Part shown: piece after piece, positions 42,198 through 50,750 of the stretch
How positions within the stretch are numbered: position 1 is the stretch's first letter
How the letters are laid out: each line of letters opens with the position of its first letter
Source: Clostridiales bacterium
GTDB taxonomy: Bacteria; Bacillota; Clostridia; Lachnospirales; Lachnospiraceae
Direction: 5' to 3'
Length of the DNA: 64,000 bases
NCBI GenBank assembly: GCA_018374355.1
Contig: JAHAFI010000008.1
Location: 1 to 64,000 of the forward strand
Made by a program: the position numbers and the translations under genes
Notes under the pieces: model-generated
Databases searched by the model: none
Told to the model about the DNA's origin: nothing
The model's input: the letters and a program-made list of their open reading frames with translations, nothing else

Positions 42198-43670
42198 ATG
42201 AAAAAAAGATTAGTATGCGCAGTTTTGGGACTTGTTATGATGCTGTCACAGACATTCACCGTATCGGCTGTTACAGAAGCACAGTTAAAGCAGGAAAAAT
42301 CACAGGCGGAAAGCCGTTTGAATGAAACCAACGCAGTGATTGACAGCCTATCTGAGAAACAGACCCAGATTCAGGCTGAGATCAATGAGATGGACAGTGA
42401 GATGGTTGAATTGATGGTTCAGATCGAAGCAACCAAAACTGATATCGCGATGACAGAAACCGGAATCGCAGAAAAAGAAGAAGACATCTTGGAAAAGACC
42501 GGAGAGATCACCGAGACACAGGCCGATTTGGAAGTGGCTGAAGCAGACCGGGACAAGCAGTATGAGGATATGAAAAAACGTATCCAGTACATATATGAGC
42601 ATGGCGGCAATGGAGCATGGCTGAATATGCTCACAGGTGCAGAAAATGTATCTTCTCTTTTGAACCGTGCGGAATATGCCCAGAGCATGCACGAATATGA
42701 CCGTGAACAATTGACCCAGTATATGGAAGTGGTTGAAGAAGTAAAAACGCTGAAGGCAAATCTGGAAACCCAGAAAACAGAGCTGGAAGCGCAGAAAACA
42801 GAACTGGAGAGCCAGAAAGTATCTCTGGAATCTCAGGAGGCCGATCTGGAGGTTCAGCAGAATGATCTTCAGGTACAGATGGATGCCAAAAAGGCAGCCA
42901 GCAGTGATTACGAGGCTCAGATTGCCACAGCACAGCGTCAGGCTTCCGAGATCAGCAGTCTGATTGCACAGCAGGATGCAGAGCTTCAGCGTCTGGCTGA
43001 GGAGAGAAGAAAGGCGGAGGAAGAAGAAGCCCGCCGTCGTGCCGCAGCAGAAGAGGAAGCCCGCCGGGTAGCACAGGAGGAGCAGAGACGTCAGGAAGAG
43101 GCGGCTGCATCCCGTGAAACGGAAACCAATCAGTCCTCCTCCGGCAATACCGAAACTTCCAATAACACAGGAAACTCCAACAACACAGGAAACTCTAACA
43201 ATACAGAGAGTTCCGGCAATACAGGAAGCTCCAACAATACAGAGAATTCCAACAACTCAGGAAACTCCGGCAGCAGTTCATCCACTGAGGATGAAACTCC
43301 AAGCTACTCAGGAGGAACTTCCGGAAGCGCTATCGTGGCCTATGCGGATCAGTTCGTAGGAAATCCTTATGTGTGGGGAGGAAACTCACTGACAAACGGA
43401 ATCGACTGTTCCCACTTTGTATATCAGGTTCTGAAAAACACCGGGGTATACAGCGGCGGTTACACAACATCAGCCGGATGGAGAAGTCTGGGAAAGGCAG
43501 TAGGAAGCCTTTCAGAAGCCAGAGCAGGGGATGTCATCTGCTACTCCGGTCATGTGGCTATCTATGACGGAAACGGCGGTATCGTGGAAGCAAAGGGAAG
43601 CAAGTGGGGAATCACCCATGACAGAAGAGCGGATCATAAAACGATTCTTGCAATCAGAAGATTTACCTGA
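42198..43670 (+). CDS. PcsB-like secreted NlpC/P60 peptidoglycan hydrolase
   Basis: 490 residues: signal peptide (1-24), a long coiled-coil PcsB-type domain (about 25-300, including EHGGNGAWLNMLTGAENVSS), a Ser/Asn/Thr/Gly-rich linker (309-363) made of NNTGNS-like repeats, and a C-terminal NlpC/P60 domain with catalytic Cys404 (GIDCSHF) and His452 (SGHVAIYDG). It cuts peptide stems in the cell wall during division or separation, and the coiled coil usually keeps it inactive until engaged by an FtsEX-type partner. The promoter and WalR-like box upstream fit a cell-wall stress regulon. Confidence 0.92.
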   Translation: MKKRLVCAVLGLVMMLSQTFTVSAVTEAQLKQEKSQAESRLNETNAVIDSLSEKQTQIQAEINEMDSEMVELMVQIEATKTDIAMTETGIAEKEEDILEKTGEITETQADLEVAEADRDKQYEDMKKRIQYIYEHGGNGAWLNMLTGAENVSSLLNRAEYAQSMHEYDREQLTQYMEVVEEVKTLKANLETQKTELEAQKTELESQKVSLESQEADLEVQQNDLQVQMDAKKAASSDYEAQIATAQRQASEISSLIAQQDAELQRLAEERRKAEEEEARRRAAAEEEARRVAQEEQRRQEEAAASRETETNQSSSGNTETSNNTGNSNNTGNSNNTESSGNTGSSNNTENSNNSGNSGSSSSTEDETPSYSGGTSGSAIVAYADQFVGNPYVWGGNSLTNGIDCSHFVYQVLKNTGVYSGGYTTSAGWRSLGKAVGSLSEARAGDVICYSGHVAIYDGNGGIVEAKGSKWGITHDRRADHKTILAIRRFT

Positions 43671-43690
43671 TGGAATAACAAATATAGTGA

Positions 43691-43722
43691 GGGACTGTCG
43701 AGAAAATGGACAGTCCCTTTTT
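43691..43722 (+). terminator. Terminator of the PcsB-like gene
   Basis: GGGACTGTC (43691-43699) pairs with GACAGTCCC (43709-43717), then TTTTT. Confidence 0.92.
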
Positions 43723-43728
43723 ACGTGT

Positions 43729-43873
43729 GCTTTTCAATCAAAATCGCAGCTATTTAGGACTCTGTCCTTCATAGTCACGAACATTGATCTTTGAGCAGTT
43801 ACCAAAAATATTCCCTTTCGGCGGTAAACCTATAAGCCTGCGCATAAATAAGAGTTTTTGATTGAAAAAAAGC
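43729..43873. repeat. Inverted repeats enclosing ~110 bp before larB (MITE-like?)
   Basis: GCTTTTCAATCAAAA (43729-43743) is mirrored by TTTTTGATTGAAAAAAAGC (43855-43873), differing in A/T-run length. Nothing coding lies between. The right arm also supplies the -35 of the larB promoter. It could be a small non-autonomous insertion or a large cruciform. Confidence 0.5.
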
Positions 43874-43890
43874 AGGATTTCGCGTACACT
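43862..43890 (+). promoter_or_regulatory. Promoter of larB
   Basis: TTGAAA (43862-43867), 17-bp spacer, TACACT (43885-43890). Confidence 0.7.
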
Positions 43891-43953
43891 ATAAAAAGAT
43901 GCCATAGTGTGTATGAACTAAGACAGAACAAAGAAGAGGCAGGGGTGAACAAA

Positions 43954-44706
43954 ATGGATACAAAAGAAGTTCTCGAGAAATTTAAACAGGGTGATATCAC
44001 AATAGAAGAGGCAGAAAACTATTTCCGCAGAGCACCTTTTGATGAAATGGGATATGCGAAGCTGGACATGCACAGAAAACTGCGTTCCGGTTTTCCGGAG
44101 GTGATTTTCTGCAGCGGGAAAGCGGATGAACATCTGCTGCCCATCGTGGAGAGGCTCTACAGAGAAAACGGGGAAGTGTTCGGAACAAGGGCGTCTGAGC
44201 ACCAGTATGAGCTTTTGAAAGAACATTTTCCGCAGATTCAGTACGATCCTATCTCCCATATTCTGAAAATTGAGAAAGAAAAAAAAGAGAGGATCGGGCT
44301 GATTGCCGTATGTACTGCGGGGACGGCAGACATTCCCGTGGCAGAGGAGGCCGCCCAGACAGCGGAGTATTTCGGCGCAAGGGTGGAACGGATTTATGAT
44401 GTGGGAGTGGCGGGAATCCACCGCCTGTTTTCACGGCTGGATACCATCCAGAGGGCCAACTGCGTGGTGGCTGTGGCAGGAATGGAGGGAGCGCTGGCAA
44501 GCGTCTTAGGCGGTCTGGTAGATAAACCGGTGATCGCAGTACCAACCTCCGTGGGTTACGGGGCCAGCATGAACGGGCTGTCTGCGCTTCTCACCATGAT
44601 CAATTCCTGTGCAAATGGTATCGCAACCGTAAATATTGACAACGGCTACGGGGCAGGCTATATTGCCACCCAGATTAACCGGATGGGGGCAAAGGAGCAG
44701 GCCTGA
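43954..44706 (+). CDS. larB: LarB nickel-pincer cofactor carboxylase
   Basis: 250 residues of the LarB/PurE-like fold: helical N-terminus (VLEKFKQGDITIEEAENYF), then the AIR-carboxylase-type domain with TAGTADIPVAEEA, YDVGVAGIHR, VVAVAGMEGALASVLGGL and PTSVGYGASMNGLSALL. LarB carboxylates and hydrolyses nicotinic acid adenine dinucleotide in making the NPN cofactor of lactate racemase and related epimerases. ATG 43954 is chosen by family start and GGGGTGAAC upstream. No larA, larC or larE is nearby, so the pathway is split. Confidence 0.92.
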   Translation: MDTKEVLEKFKQGDITIEEAENYFRRAPFDEMGYAKLDMHRKLRSGFPEVIFCSGKADEHLLPIVERLYRENGEVFGTRASEHQYELLKEHFPQIQYDPISHILKIEKEKKERIGLIAVCTAGTADIPVAEEAAQTAEYFGARVERIYDVGVAGIHRLFSRLDTIQRANCVVAVAGMEGALASVLGGLVDKPVIAVPTSVGYGASMNGLSALLTMINSCANGIATVNIDNGYGAGYIATQINRMGAKEQA

Positions 44707-44709
44707 CGG

Positions 44710-45507
44710 TCAGTAAGCTCCCAGCCGCATCCGTTCCTTGTACTGCCGGGGCGTCATTCCCACCTGCTGCCGGAAACAGGTGCAGAATGCGGCGGCGTCC
44801 CGGAAACCACAGGAGTATGCGGTTTCGGTGACGGTGTATTTCTGGCTCTGCAAAAGCTTTCCGGCAGCCCGGATACGGAATTGTAAGAGATACTGCTTCG
44901 GGGAGACCCGGGCCTCCCGCATAAAAATTTTGTAAAGATAGGTTCGGTCGATTCCCACATAATCGGCGATATCCTGTACCTTCAGGTCATAGGTGTAGTT
45001 GTTGCGGATATATTCCACTGCGGTCTGATAGTACTGTTCTTCAAAAGAGAGATTTCCCCGTGTAACCGGGGCAGGCATTTTGGAAAACAGGGAAAACAGC
45101 AGGGAGAGAAGCCCCAATTGGCTGCGCTCAGGCATGAGAAACGCATTGGCGAGGGATGCCATAGGCTGACAGCAGTCCAGTGAGGTGGACAGAAAGACCG
45201 GAGCGTCACGAAGAGCCGTCTGAGCCAGAAGCTCATGGACGGCGGAACCGTCAAAGCCCACCCAAGCATATTCCCAAGGATTTTCCTGATCCGCCTCATA
45301 GAAATGGGTTTCCATAGGCTCAATCAAAAATGCATCTCCGGCTTTTAACGGCCAGTCTTTTTTCTTATATTGAAAATGTCCCTTCCCTTTTAAAACTACA
45401 TGAAGCAGATAATGAGGCCGGACGGCAGGCCCCCAGAAATGTCCGGGGCTGCACTGCTCCCGTCCGCAGTAATAGATGCGCAGAGCATTGGTGTCTTCGG
45501 TATGCAT
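44710..45507 (-). CDS. AraC-family regulator of the alpha-galactosidase
   Basis: 265 residues: an N-terminal cupin sugar-binding domain (about 1-150, with HYLLHVVLKGKGHFQYKKKDW and LKAGDAFLIEPMETHFYEA) and a C-terminal double HTH (about 165-260, with DIADYVGIDRTYLYKIFMREARVSPKQYLLQFRIRAA and AYSCGFRDAAAFCTCFRQQVGMTPRQYK). It resembles MsmR/RafR-type activators for melibiose and raffinose genes. It is transcribed divergently from the GH36 gene, with a dyad between them, so it probably activates that gene when alpha-galactosides are present. Confidence 0.92.
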   Translation of the reverse strand: MHTEDTNALRIYYCGREQCSPGHFWGPAVRPHYLLHVVLKGKGHFQYKKKDWPLKAGDAFLIEPMETHFYEADQENPWEYAWVGFDGSAVHELLAQTALRDAPVFLSTSLDCCQPMASLANAFLMPERSQLGLLSLLFSLFSKMPAPVTRGNLSFEEQYYQTAVEYIRNNYTYDLKVQDIADYVGIDRTYLYKIFMREARVSPKQYLLQFRIRAAGKLLQSQKYTVTETAYSCGFRDAAAFCTCFRQQVGMTPRQYKERMRLGAY

Positions 45508-45538
45508 AGGCAGGTCTCCTTAAATATAAATTGGCAGA

Positions 45539-45570
45539 CGAAAATATCCCGTTGTTCGGCAACATTTTCG
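45539..45570. promoter_or_regulatory. Dyad in the AraC/GH36 intergenic region
   Basis: CGAAAAT...ATTTTCG outer arms (45539-45545, 45564-45570) and GTTG/CAAC inner arms. It lies ~90 bp upstream of the GH36 start; a -10 candidate TATAAT follows near 45616. It is a likely AraC-type activator site. Confidence 0.6.
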
Positions 45571-45657
45571 CAATTTTTTGAAACAAAAACAGGTGGATTT
45601 CTTCTTCTGATATTATATAATAAAAACATAAAAAATCAACAAAAGGAGAAGAAAAAA

Positions 45658-47895
45658 ATGAGCATTTTATTTCATGGATCATCAAAAGAGTTTCATCTTA
45701 CCAACGGAAAAGTAAGCTATATTATGGAAATTATGGAAAATGGTCAGATGGGACAGTTGTATTATGGAAAAGCTGTACGGGACAGAGAATCTTTCCGTCA
45801 TCTTCATGAGGAAATGCCACGCTCCCTGATGCCGGTATGTGTGCCGGAACCGGGATGCCTGTCCATGCAGGAAACAAAACAGGAATATCCCTCCTACGGA
45901 ACCGGAGATTACCGGATGCCGGCGGTGACCATTCAGCAGAAAAACGGAAGCCGGATCTGTAACTTTACCTACCAGTCTCATGAGATTTTTGCCGGAAAAC
46001 CGGAGATTACTCCGCTGCCTGCCACCTATGTGGAAGAGGACTCCGAGGCAGAGACTCTGGAAATCCTGCTTCATGACGAGGTGACCGATACGGATCTGAT
46101 TCTCTCCTACACTATTTATCGTGACTATGCTGTTATTACAAGACATGCAAGATTTTTACATAAAGGAAAAGAAGCAATCACTCTGGACAGGGCTCTGAGC
46201 GCCTGTGTAGAATTCGGTGATATGGATTTTGAAATGATCCATCTGGCCGGAGCATGGACAAGAGAGCGCTACGTGAAGACCAGAAAACTGGAGATGGGAA
46301 TTCAGGCGGTACAGAGCCTGCGAGGAGCCAGCAGCTCCGAGCACAACCCGTTTATCGCTTTAAAACGTCCCAATGCAACGGAAAATCAGGGAGAGGTTTA
46401 CGGCTTCAGCTTTGTATACAGCGGAAATTTCCTTGCACAGGTAGAAGTAAATACCCACGATATGACCAGAGTGACTATGGGAATCCATCCGGAAATGTTC
46501 TCATGGGAACTGCAGGCGGGAGAGAGCTTTACCACACCGGAAGTAGTTATGGTCTACAGTGATCAGGGTCTGAACAACATGAGCCAGACTTACCACCGTC
46601 TGTACAGAACCCGTCTGGTAAGAGGAGAGTGGAGAGATAAGGTTCGCCCGATTCTTCTGAATAACTGGGAAGCAACGTATTTTGATTTCGATGAGGAAAA
46701 AATCTTGAATATCGCAAAAACTGCAAAAGAGGCAGGGGCAGAATTATTTGTTCTGGATGACGGCTGGTTTGGAAACCGTAACGATGATTACCGGGGACTG
46801 GGGGACTGGTATGTAAATCTGGAAAAGCTGCCAAATGGAATCAAGGGACTTTCTGAGAAGGTGGAAGCTTTGGGACTGAAATTCGGTCTCTGGGTAGAGC
46901 TTGAGATGGTCAATAAGGACAGCGACCTGTACCGGGCGCATCCGGACTGGGTGATCGGCGTGCCGGGCAGATTTGAAAGCCATTCCCGCCATCAGCATGT
47001 GTTAGATTTCTCCAGAAAAGAAGTGGTGGATGCGATTCATGAGATGATTTCCGGGGTGATTCGCGAGTCAAAAATTTCCTATATTAAATGGGATATGAAC
47101 CGTTATATCACAGAGCCTTATTCCAGAGGAGCGGAAGCTTCCCAGCAGGGCAAAATGATGCATAAATATATTTTGGGCGTGTACGATTTGTATAACCGTC
47201 TGAACACAGAATTCCCCCATATTCTGTTTGAATCCTGTGCCAGCGGCGGAGCAAGATTTGACCCGGGAATGTTGGCCTTTGCGCCGCAGACATGGACAAG
47301 CGACGACACAGACTGCGGAGAGAGAATGAAAATCCAGTACGGTACTTCTTTTGTATATCCGCTGGTAACCATGGGCTCCCATGTGTCTGCTGTGCCGAAC
47401 CATCAGGTTTACCGCTGCACACCGATTGCAACCCGCGCGGATGTGGCATACTTCGGAACCTTCGGCTATGAGTTGGATCTCAACCTGCTGTCTGAAGAGG
47501 AAATGTCTCAGGTAAAAGAGCAGATCAAGTTTATGAAAGCCAACCGTGAACTGATTCAGATGGACGGCGATTTTTACCGTCTGGTAAGTCCTTTTGAGGG
47601 CAATGACACGGCATGGATGGTAGTTTCTCAGGATAAAAAGGAGGCAGTTGCAGCATTCTATCAGAGAATGAACAAAACAAATGCTTCATGGCTTCGCCTG
47701 AAACTGGAAGGACTGGATGGGGATACTTTATATGAAGTGACCTATCATTCCGGCAGAGCAGGAGTGGCAGAAGAAAAAGTTCTGGAAGCTTACGGTGACG
47801 AGTTGATGTATGCAGGACTTGTGATCGACAGAAATGAATTGAACAAAAACGGCGGGGACTTCTCCTCTGTGCTGTATACATTAAAAGCAATCTGA
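45658..47895 (+). CDS. GH36 alpha-galactosidase
   Basis: 745 residues with the GH36 layout: N-terminal beta-supersandwich (1-320), catalytic barrel and C-terminal sheet. The nucleophile Asp479 lies in YIKWDMNR and the acid/base Asp549 in WTSDDTD; both fit the positions in characterised bacterial enzymes (478 and 548). LDDGWFG (366-372) and ESCASGGARFD are further hallmarks. It hydrolyses alpha-1,6-galactosides such as melibiose and raffinose in the cytosol. ATG 45658 follows AAAAGGAGAAGAAAAAA. The divergent AraC regulator probably controls it. No transporter gene is adjacent. Confidence 0.95.
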   Translation: MSILFHGSSKEFHLTNGKVSYIMEIMENGQMGQLYYGKAVRDRESFRHLHEEMPRSLMPVCVPEPGCLSMQETKQEYPSYGTGDYRMPAVTIQQKNGSRICNFTYQSHEIFAGKPEITPLPATYVEEDSEAETLEILLHDEVTDTDLILSYTIYRDYAVITRHARFLHKGKEAITLDRALSACVEFGDMDFEMIHLAGAWTRERYVKTRKLEMGIQAVQSLRGASSSEHNPFIALKRPNATENQGEVYGFSFVYSGNFLAQVEVNTHDMTRVTMGIHPEMFSWELQAGESFTTPEVVMVYSDQGLNNMSQTYHRLYRTRLVRGEWRDKVRPILLNNWEATYFDFDEEKILNIAKTAKEAGAELFVLDDGWFGNRNDDYRGLGDWYVNLEKLPNGIKGLSEKVEALGLKFGLWVELEMVNKDSDLYRAHPDWVIGVPGRFESHSRHQHVLDFSRKEVVDAIHEMISGVIRESKISYIKWDMNRYITEPYSRGAEASQQGKMMHKYILGVYDLYNRLNTEFPHILFESCASGGARFDPGMLAFAPQTWTSDDTDCGERMKIQYGTSFVYPLVTMGSHVSAVPNHQVYRCTPIATRADVAYFGTFGYELDLNLLSEEEMSQVKEQIKFMKANRELIQMDGDFYRLVSPFEGNDTAWMVVSQDKKEAVAAFYQRMNKTNASWLRLKLEGLDGDTLYEVTYHSGRAGVAEEKVLEAYGDELMYAGLVIDRNELNKNGGDFSSVLYTLKAI

Positions 47896-47923
47896 AAAGT
47901 ATAGAAGTGACGATATTGGTAAC

Positions 47924-47952
47924 AGTGGCATAGCCCTTTGGGCTATGCCACT
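47924..47952. repeat. Perfect 13-bp hairpin after the GH36 gene
   Basis: AGTGGCATAGCCC pairs with GGGCTATGCCACT around a 3-nt loop. There is no T-run, so it is either a weak terminator or a repeat-derived palindrome. Confidence 0.7.
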
Positions 47953-47997
47953 ATTGGATTTCGGCCTGAATATTTTTCCCTTATCGATAAAATATGA

Positions 47998-49332
47998 CTA
48001 AACAGGGAGATAATGATAATCCCCTTTCTTCTTATAAAAGTAATACACCGACAGAAAAGCGCACATAAATTCCGCAATAGGCACTGCCAGCCAGATACCG
48101 TTTACACCGATCAGGTAGGGCAGAAGCAGAATATTGATCACAATCAGGCCAAAGGTGCGGACAAAGGAGATGATTGCTGAGGTTTTTCCATCGGAGAAAG
48201 CGGTAAACATGGAGGAAGCAAAAATATTCAGCCCCGCAAAGAGATAATTGATGGAAAACAGCAAATTTCCGGTGCTGGCAATTTCGTAGGTTTCCGTTCC
48301 TTTTGGAGTAAAGATTTCCACAACCACCGGAGAAAAAATAAGCGCCAGAACGGTGATGGCAATCGATACGCCGCCGATAAAACCGATACAGATTTTGAAA
48401 ATCCGTTGGAGCAGTTTTTCGTTATTTCCTCCGTGGTTAAAGCTGATAACCGGAGCAACACCCATGGAGAAGCCCATGTACAGGGCATTGAATAAGAACT
48501 GTCCATACAGGACGATGGTAATGGCGGCCACGCCCGGTTCCCCCAGAAACTTCAGCATCATGATGTTAAACAGGTAGGTGATCACGGCGTTTGACAGGTT
48601 GGTAACCATTTCCGAGGAGCCGTTCAGACAGCTTTCCTTCAGCACTGTCCCGGAGAATCTCGGTTTTACAATATACAGGGACTGGCGCACAAAAGTAAAA
48701 TAGAGGATGCCCACAACCGTAGGAATAAGCTGTCCAATGCCGGTGGCAAGGGCAGCTCCCTTGATACCCATTTCCATAGGTCCCATAAATACATAGTCCA
48801 GAACCATATTTGCGATTCCGCCGCCGATGGTCAAAAGAAGTCCGATCATGGGTTTTCCGGCAGTTACAAAAAAGGTCTGGAAGAGAAGCTGGAGAATGCA
48901 GGCAGGAGCCAGATATAAAAGGACACTCAGATAGTCGATGGAATAATCAAGCAAAGCGTCCGTAGCTCCCAGTATCCGAACAATGGGTTCGATAAAGGCA
49001 TTTCCCGCAGCCATGGAAATGATACCAACCAGCAGTCCCACCAGCAGGATAAAGGAAAAATCCCGGCGGGCTTCCGTCTCCTGACCTTCCCCCAGTTTTT
49101 TTGCAATGATCGCACTGCCTCCGGTTGCCAGCATGACGCCTACGGCAATCACCAGACTGATGACCGGATAAACAATATTTGCGGCGGATAAAGCGTCCGT
49201 TCCGATAAGGCGGGAGATAAAAATCCCGTCCACAATCGTATATAAAGACATAAAAATCATCATGATCATGGTGGGAAAAGCAAAGCGCAGCAGTGAGAAA
49301 AACTTGAAATCTTTAGCAATTGAGTTCGACAT
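47998..49332 (-). CDS. MATE-family efflux pump controlled by divergent MerR
   Basis: 444 residues from ATG 49332 (AAAGGAGAGTTTCT upstream; the open frame continues upstream through the MerR gene but is not coding there). Twelve membrane helices; MATE motifs are TIVDGIFISRLIGTDALSAANIVYPV and GEPGVAAITIVLYGQFLFNALYMGFSMGVAPVISFNHG. It would export drugs or cationic metabolites. Its promoter has the 19-bp spacer characteristic of MerR control. Confidence 0.92.
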   Translation of the reverse strand: MSNSIAKDFKFFSLLRFAFPTMIMMIFMSLYTIVDGIFISRLIGTDALSAANIVYPVISLVIAVGVMLATGGSAIIAKKLGEGQETEARRDFSFILLVGLLVGIISMAAGNAFIEPIVRILGATDALLDYSIDYLSVLLYLAPACILQLLFQTFFVTAGKPMIGLLLTIGGGIANMVLDYVFMGPMEMGIKGAALATGIGQLIPTVVGILYFTFVRQSLYIVKPRFSGTVLKESCLNGSSEMVTNLSNAVITYLFNIMMLKFLGEPGVAAITIVLYGQFLFNALYMGFSMGVAPVISFNHGGNNEKLLQRIFKICIGFIGGVSIAITVLALIFSPVVVEIFTPKGTETYEIASTGNLLFSINYLFAGLNIFASSMFTAFSDGKTSAIISFVRTFGLIVINILLLPYLIGVNGIWLAVPIAEFMCAFLSVYYFYKKKGDYHYLPV

Positions 49333-49370
49333 AGAAACTCTCCTTTCTTGTATTTTTTTCCACAAATGAT

Positions 49371-49401
49371 ATAATAAGGTATAGGGTAACCCGATAGTCA
49401 A
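49371..49401 (-). promoter_or_regulatory. MerR-type promoter with 19-bp spacer
   Basis: On the minus strand TTGACT (49401-49396), exactly 19 bp, TATTAT (49376-49371). The spacer contains the dyad TATCGGGT-T-ACCCTATA. This geometry is the hallmark of MerR-activated promoters. Confidence 0.92.
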
Positions 49402-49416
49402 GAGGAGATTAAAAAA

Positions 49417-50232
49417 ATGAATAAAGACCGATATATTACCACCGGAGAATTTGCAAAGCTCACCGGAGTGACAAAACATACGCTGTTTTATTATGATGAA
49501 ATCGGATTGTTTTCCCCGGAGATCAAGCTGGAAAACGGATACCGCTATTATTCCTTTTCCCAATTGGATGTATTCGAGGTGATTTATGAACTTCGGGAAC
49601 TGGACATGCCTCTGGAAGAGATCAAAAACTATATGGATCACCGAAATCCCCGGCTCCTGCTGGAAATCTTCCAAAAAGAAAATAAAATGATTCAGGAGAA
49701 AATGAAACGGCTGAAGCGGGCGAAAGAGTGGATCGGAAAGAAGAGCCGGAGCATCAAAGAGAGCATTTCTCTGGATCTGAACGGTATTGTTATCTGCGAG
49801 GAGCCGGAACGGTATCTGGTCCAGTGGCAGGTGGAGCAGGCGGATGACAGAGGATGGGCGCAGGCTGTGGGAGAACTTTATGATTACTGTGAGGAGCATG
49901 GGGTGAAAAGTCCGTATCCGATCGGCTATCAGCTGGACAGCGCAGATATTCAAAGCGGGATTTTTGACAATTACCATATTCTTTATGAGATTTTGGACCA
50001 GAAGCCGGAGAAGATAGCGTATACGGTGAAACCGGCAGGAAATTACATCACGGCTTATCATAAGGGGAGCTGGACCGGATTTGGGGAAACCTACCGGAGA
50101 ATCTTGGACTTTGTAAAAGAGAAAAATATTCCTTTGGGAACATACTTTTATGAGGACTGTCTGCTGGACAGCCTTACAGTTCCCCGAGAGGAGGACTATG
50201 TAACGAAAATCACATGCAGGGTGGAGGAATAG
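49417..50232 (+). CDS. MerR-family multidrug-sensing regulator (BmrR-like)
   Basis: 271 residues: an N-terminal MerR HTH (YITTGEFAKLTGVTKHTLFYYDEIGLFSPEIKLENGYRYYS), a coiled dimerisation helix (about 75-115) and a C-terminal GyrI-like effector domain (about 120-270; AYTVKPAGNYITAYHKGSWTGFGETY, then EEDYVTKITCRVEE). It should twist the 19-bp-spacer promoter upon binding a ligand and switch on the MATE gene. AGAGGAGATTAAAAAA precedes ATG 49417. Confidence 0.93.
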   Translation: MNKDRYITTGEFAKLTGVTKHTLFYYDEIGLFSPEIKLENGYRYYSFSQLDVFEVIYELRELDMPLEEIKNYMDHRNPRLLLEIFQKENKMIQEKMKRLKRAKEWIGKKSRSIKESISLDLNGIVICEEPERYLVQWQVEQADDRGWAQAVGELYDYCEEHGVKSPYPIGYQLDSADIQSGIFDNYHILYEILDQKPEKIAYTVKPAGNYITAYHKGSWTGFGETYRRILDFVKEKNIPLGTYFYEDCLLDSLTVPREEDYVTKITCRVEE

Positions 50233-50246
50233 CTGCATGGAATAAC

Positions 50247-50292
50247 AAAATGCCCGCCCGAACCTGAACAGACAGGGACGGGCGGGCATTTT
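50247..50292. terminator. Bidirectional terminator between merR and pyrI
   Basis: AAAATGCCCGCCCG (50247-50260) pairs with CGGGCGGGCATTTT (50279-50292). Confidence 0.93.
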
Positions 50293-50312
50293 GGATTCTG
50301 TATGGGAAAAAA

Positions 50313-50750
50313 TTATTTGTTTCTGCTTCCCCGGTATTTTTCTTCGCAATACTTGCAGCGGTAAACCTCTTTCTCAGGATCTGCAAGAATGAATACCTGA
50401 TCCAGCTCCTGCTCGATGGAGGTGATACACCGCGGATTTTTACATTTGATCACATTGACTACCTGCTTCGGAAGATGGAGGTCTTTCTTCTCTGTGATCT
50501 CACCGTTTTTGATCACGTTCACGGTGATGTTGTGATCGATAAAACCGAGGATATCCAAATCCAGCATATCTACAGAGCATTCCACCTTGATGATATCCTT
50601 TTTGCCCATCTTGTTGCTGCGGGCATTTTTGATGATGGCTACACAGCAGTCCAGCTTGTCCAGCTTCAGGTCATGATAGATGGTCAGGGATTTTCCGGCT
50701 TTGATATGATCCAGCACGAAACCTTCTTCAATACGTCCTACATTTAACAT
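50313..50750 (-). CDS. pyrI: Aspartate carbamoyltransferase regulatory chain
   Basis: 145 residues with the PyrI pattern: an N-terminal nucleotide-binding domain (VGRIEEGFVLDHIKAG, LDLDILGFIDHNITVN) and a zinc domain with CKNPRC and CKYC. It binds CTP/ATP and regulates PyrB allosterically. It overlaps pyrB by 7 bp and ends in a strong terminator. Together they form a pyrBI operon in the pyrimidine pathway. Confidence 0.95.
   Translation of the reverse strand: MLNVGRIEEGFVLDHIKAGKSLTIYHDLKLDKLDCCVAIIKNARSNKMGKKDIIKVECSVDMLDLDILGFIDHNITVNVIKNGEITEKKDLHLPKQVVNVIKCKNPRCITSIEQELDQVFILADPEKEVYRCKYCEEKYRGSRNK

Noticed and set aside
43100..43290. Tandem repeat array in the PcsB-like gene as a CRISPR-like structure
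   Set aside because: It is the coding region of an Asn/Ser/Thr/Gly-rich linker with imperfect 18-bp periodicity, not spaced repeats.
47924..47952. Intrinsic terminator after the GH36 gene
   Set aside because: The hairpin is perfect but lacks a T-run, so it was listed as a repeat and not as a confident terminator.
49333..50349. In-frame extension of the minus-strand MATE gene to 783 codons
   Set aside because: It is antisense to the MerR gene; a proper ribosome-binding site and MATE start are at 49332.
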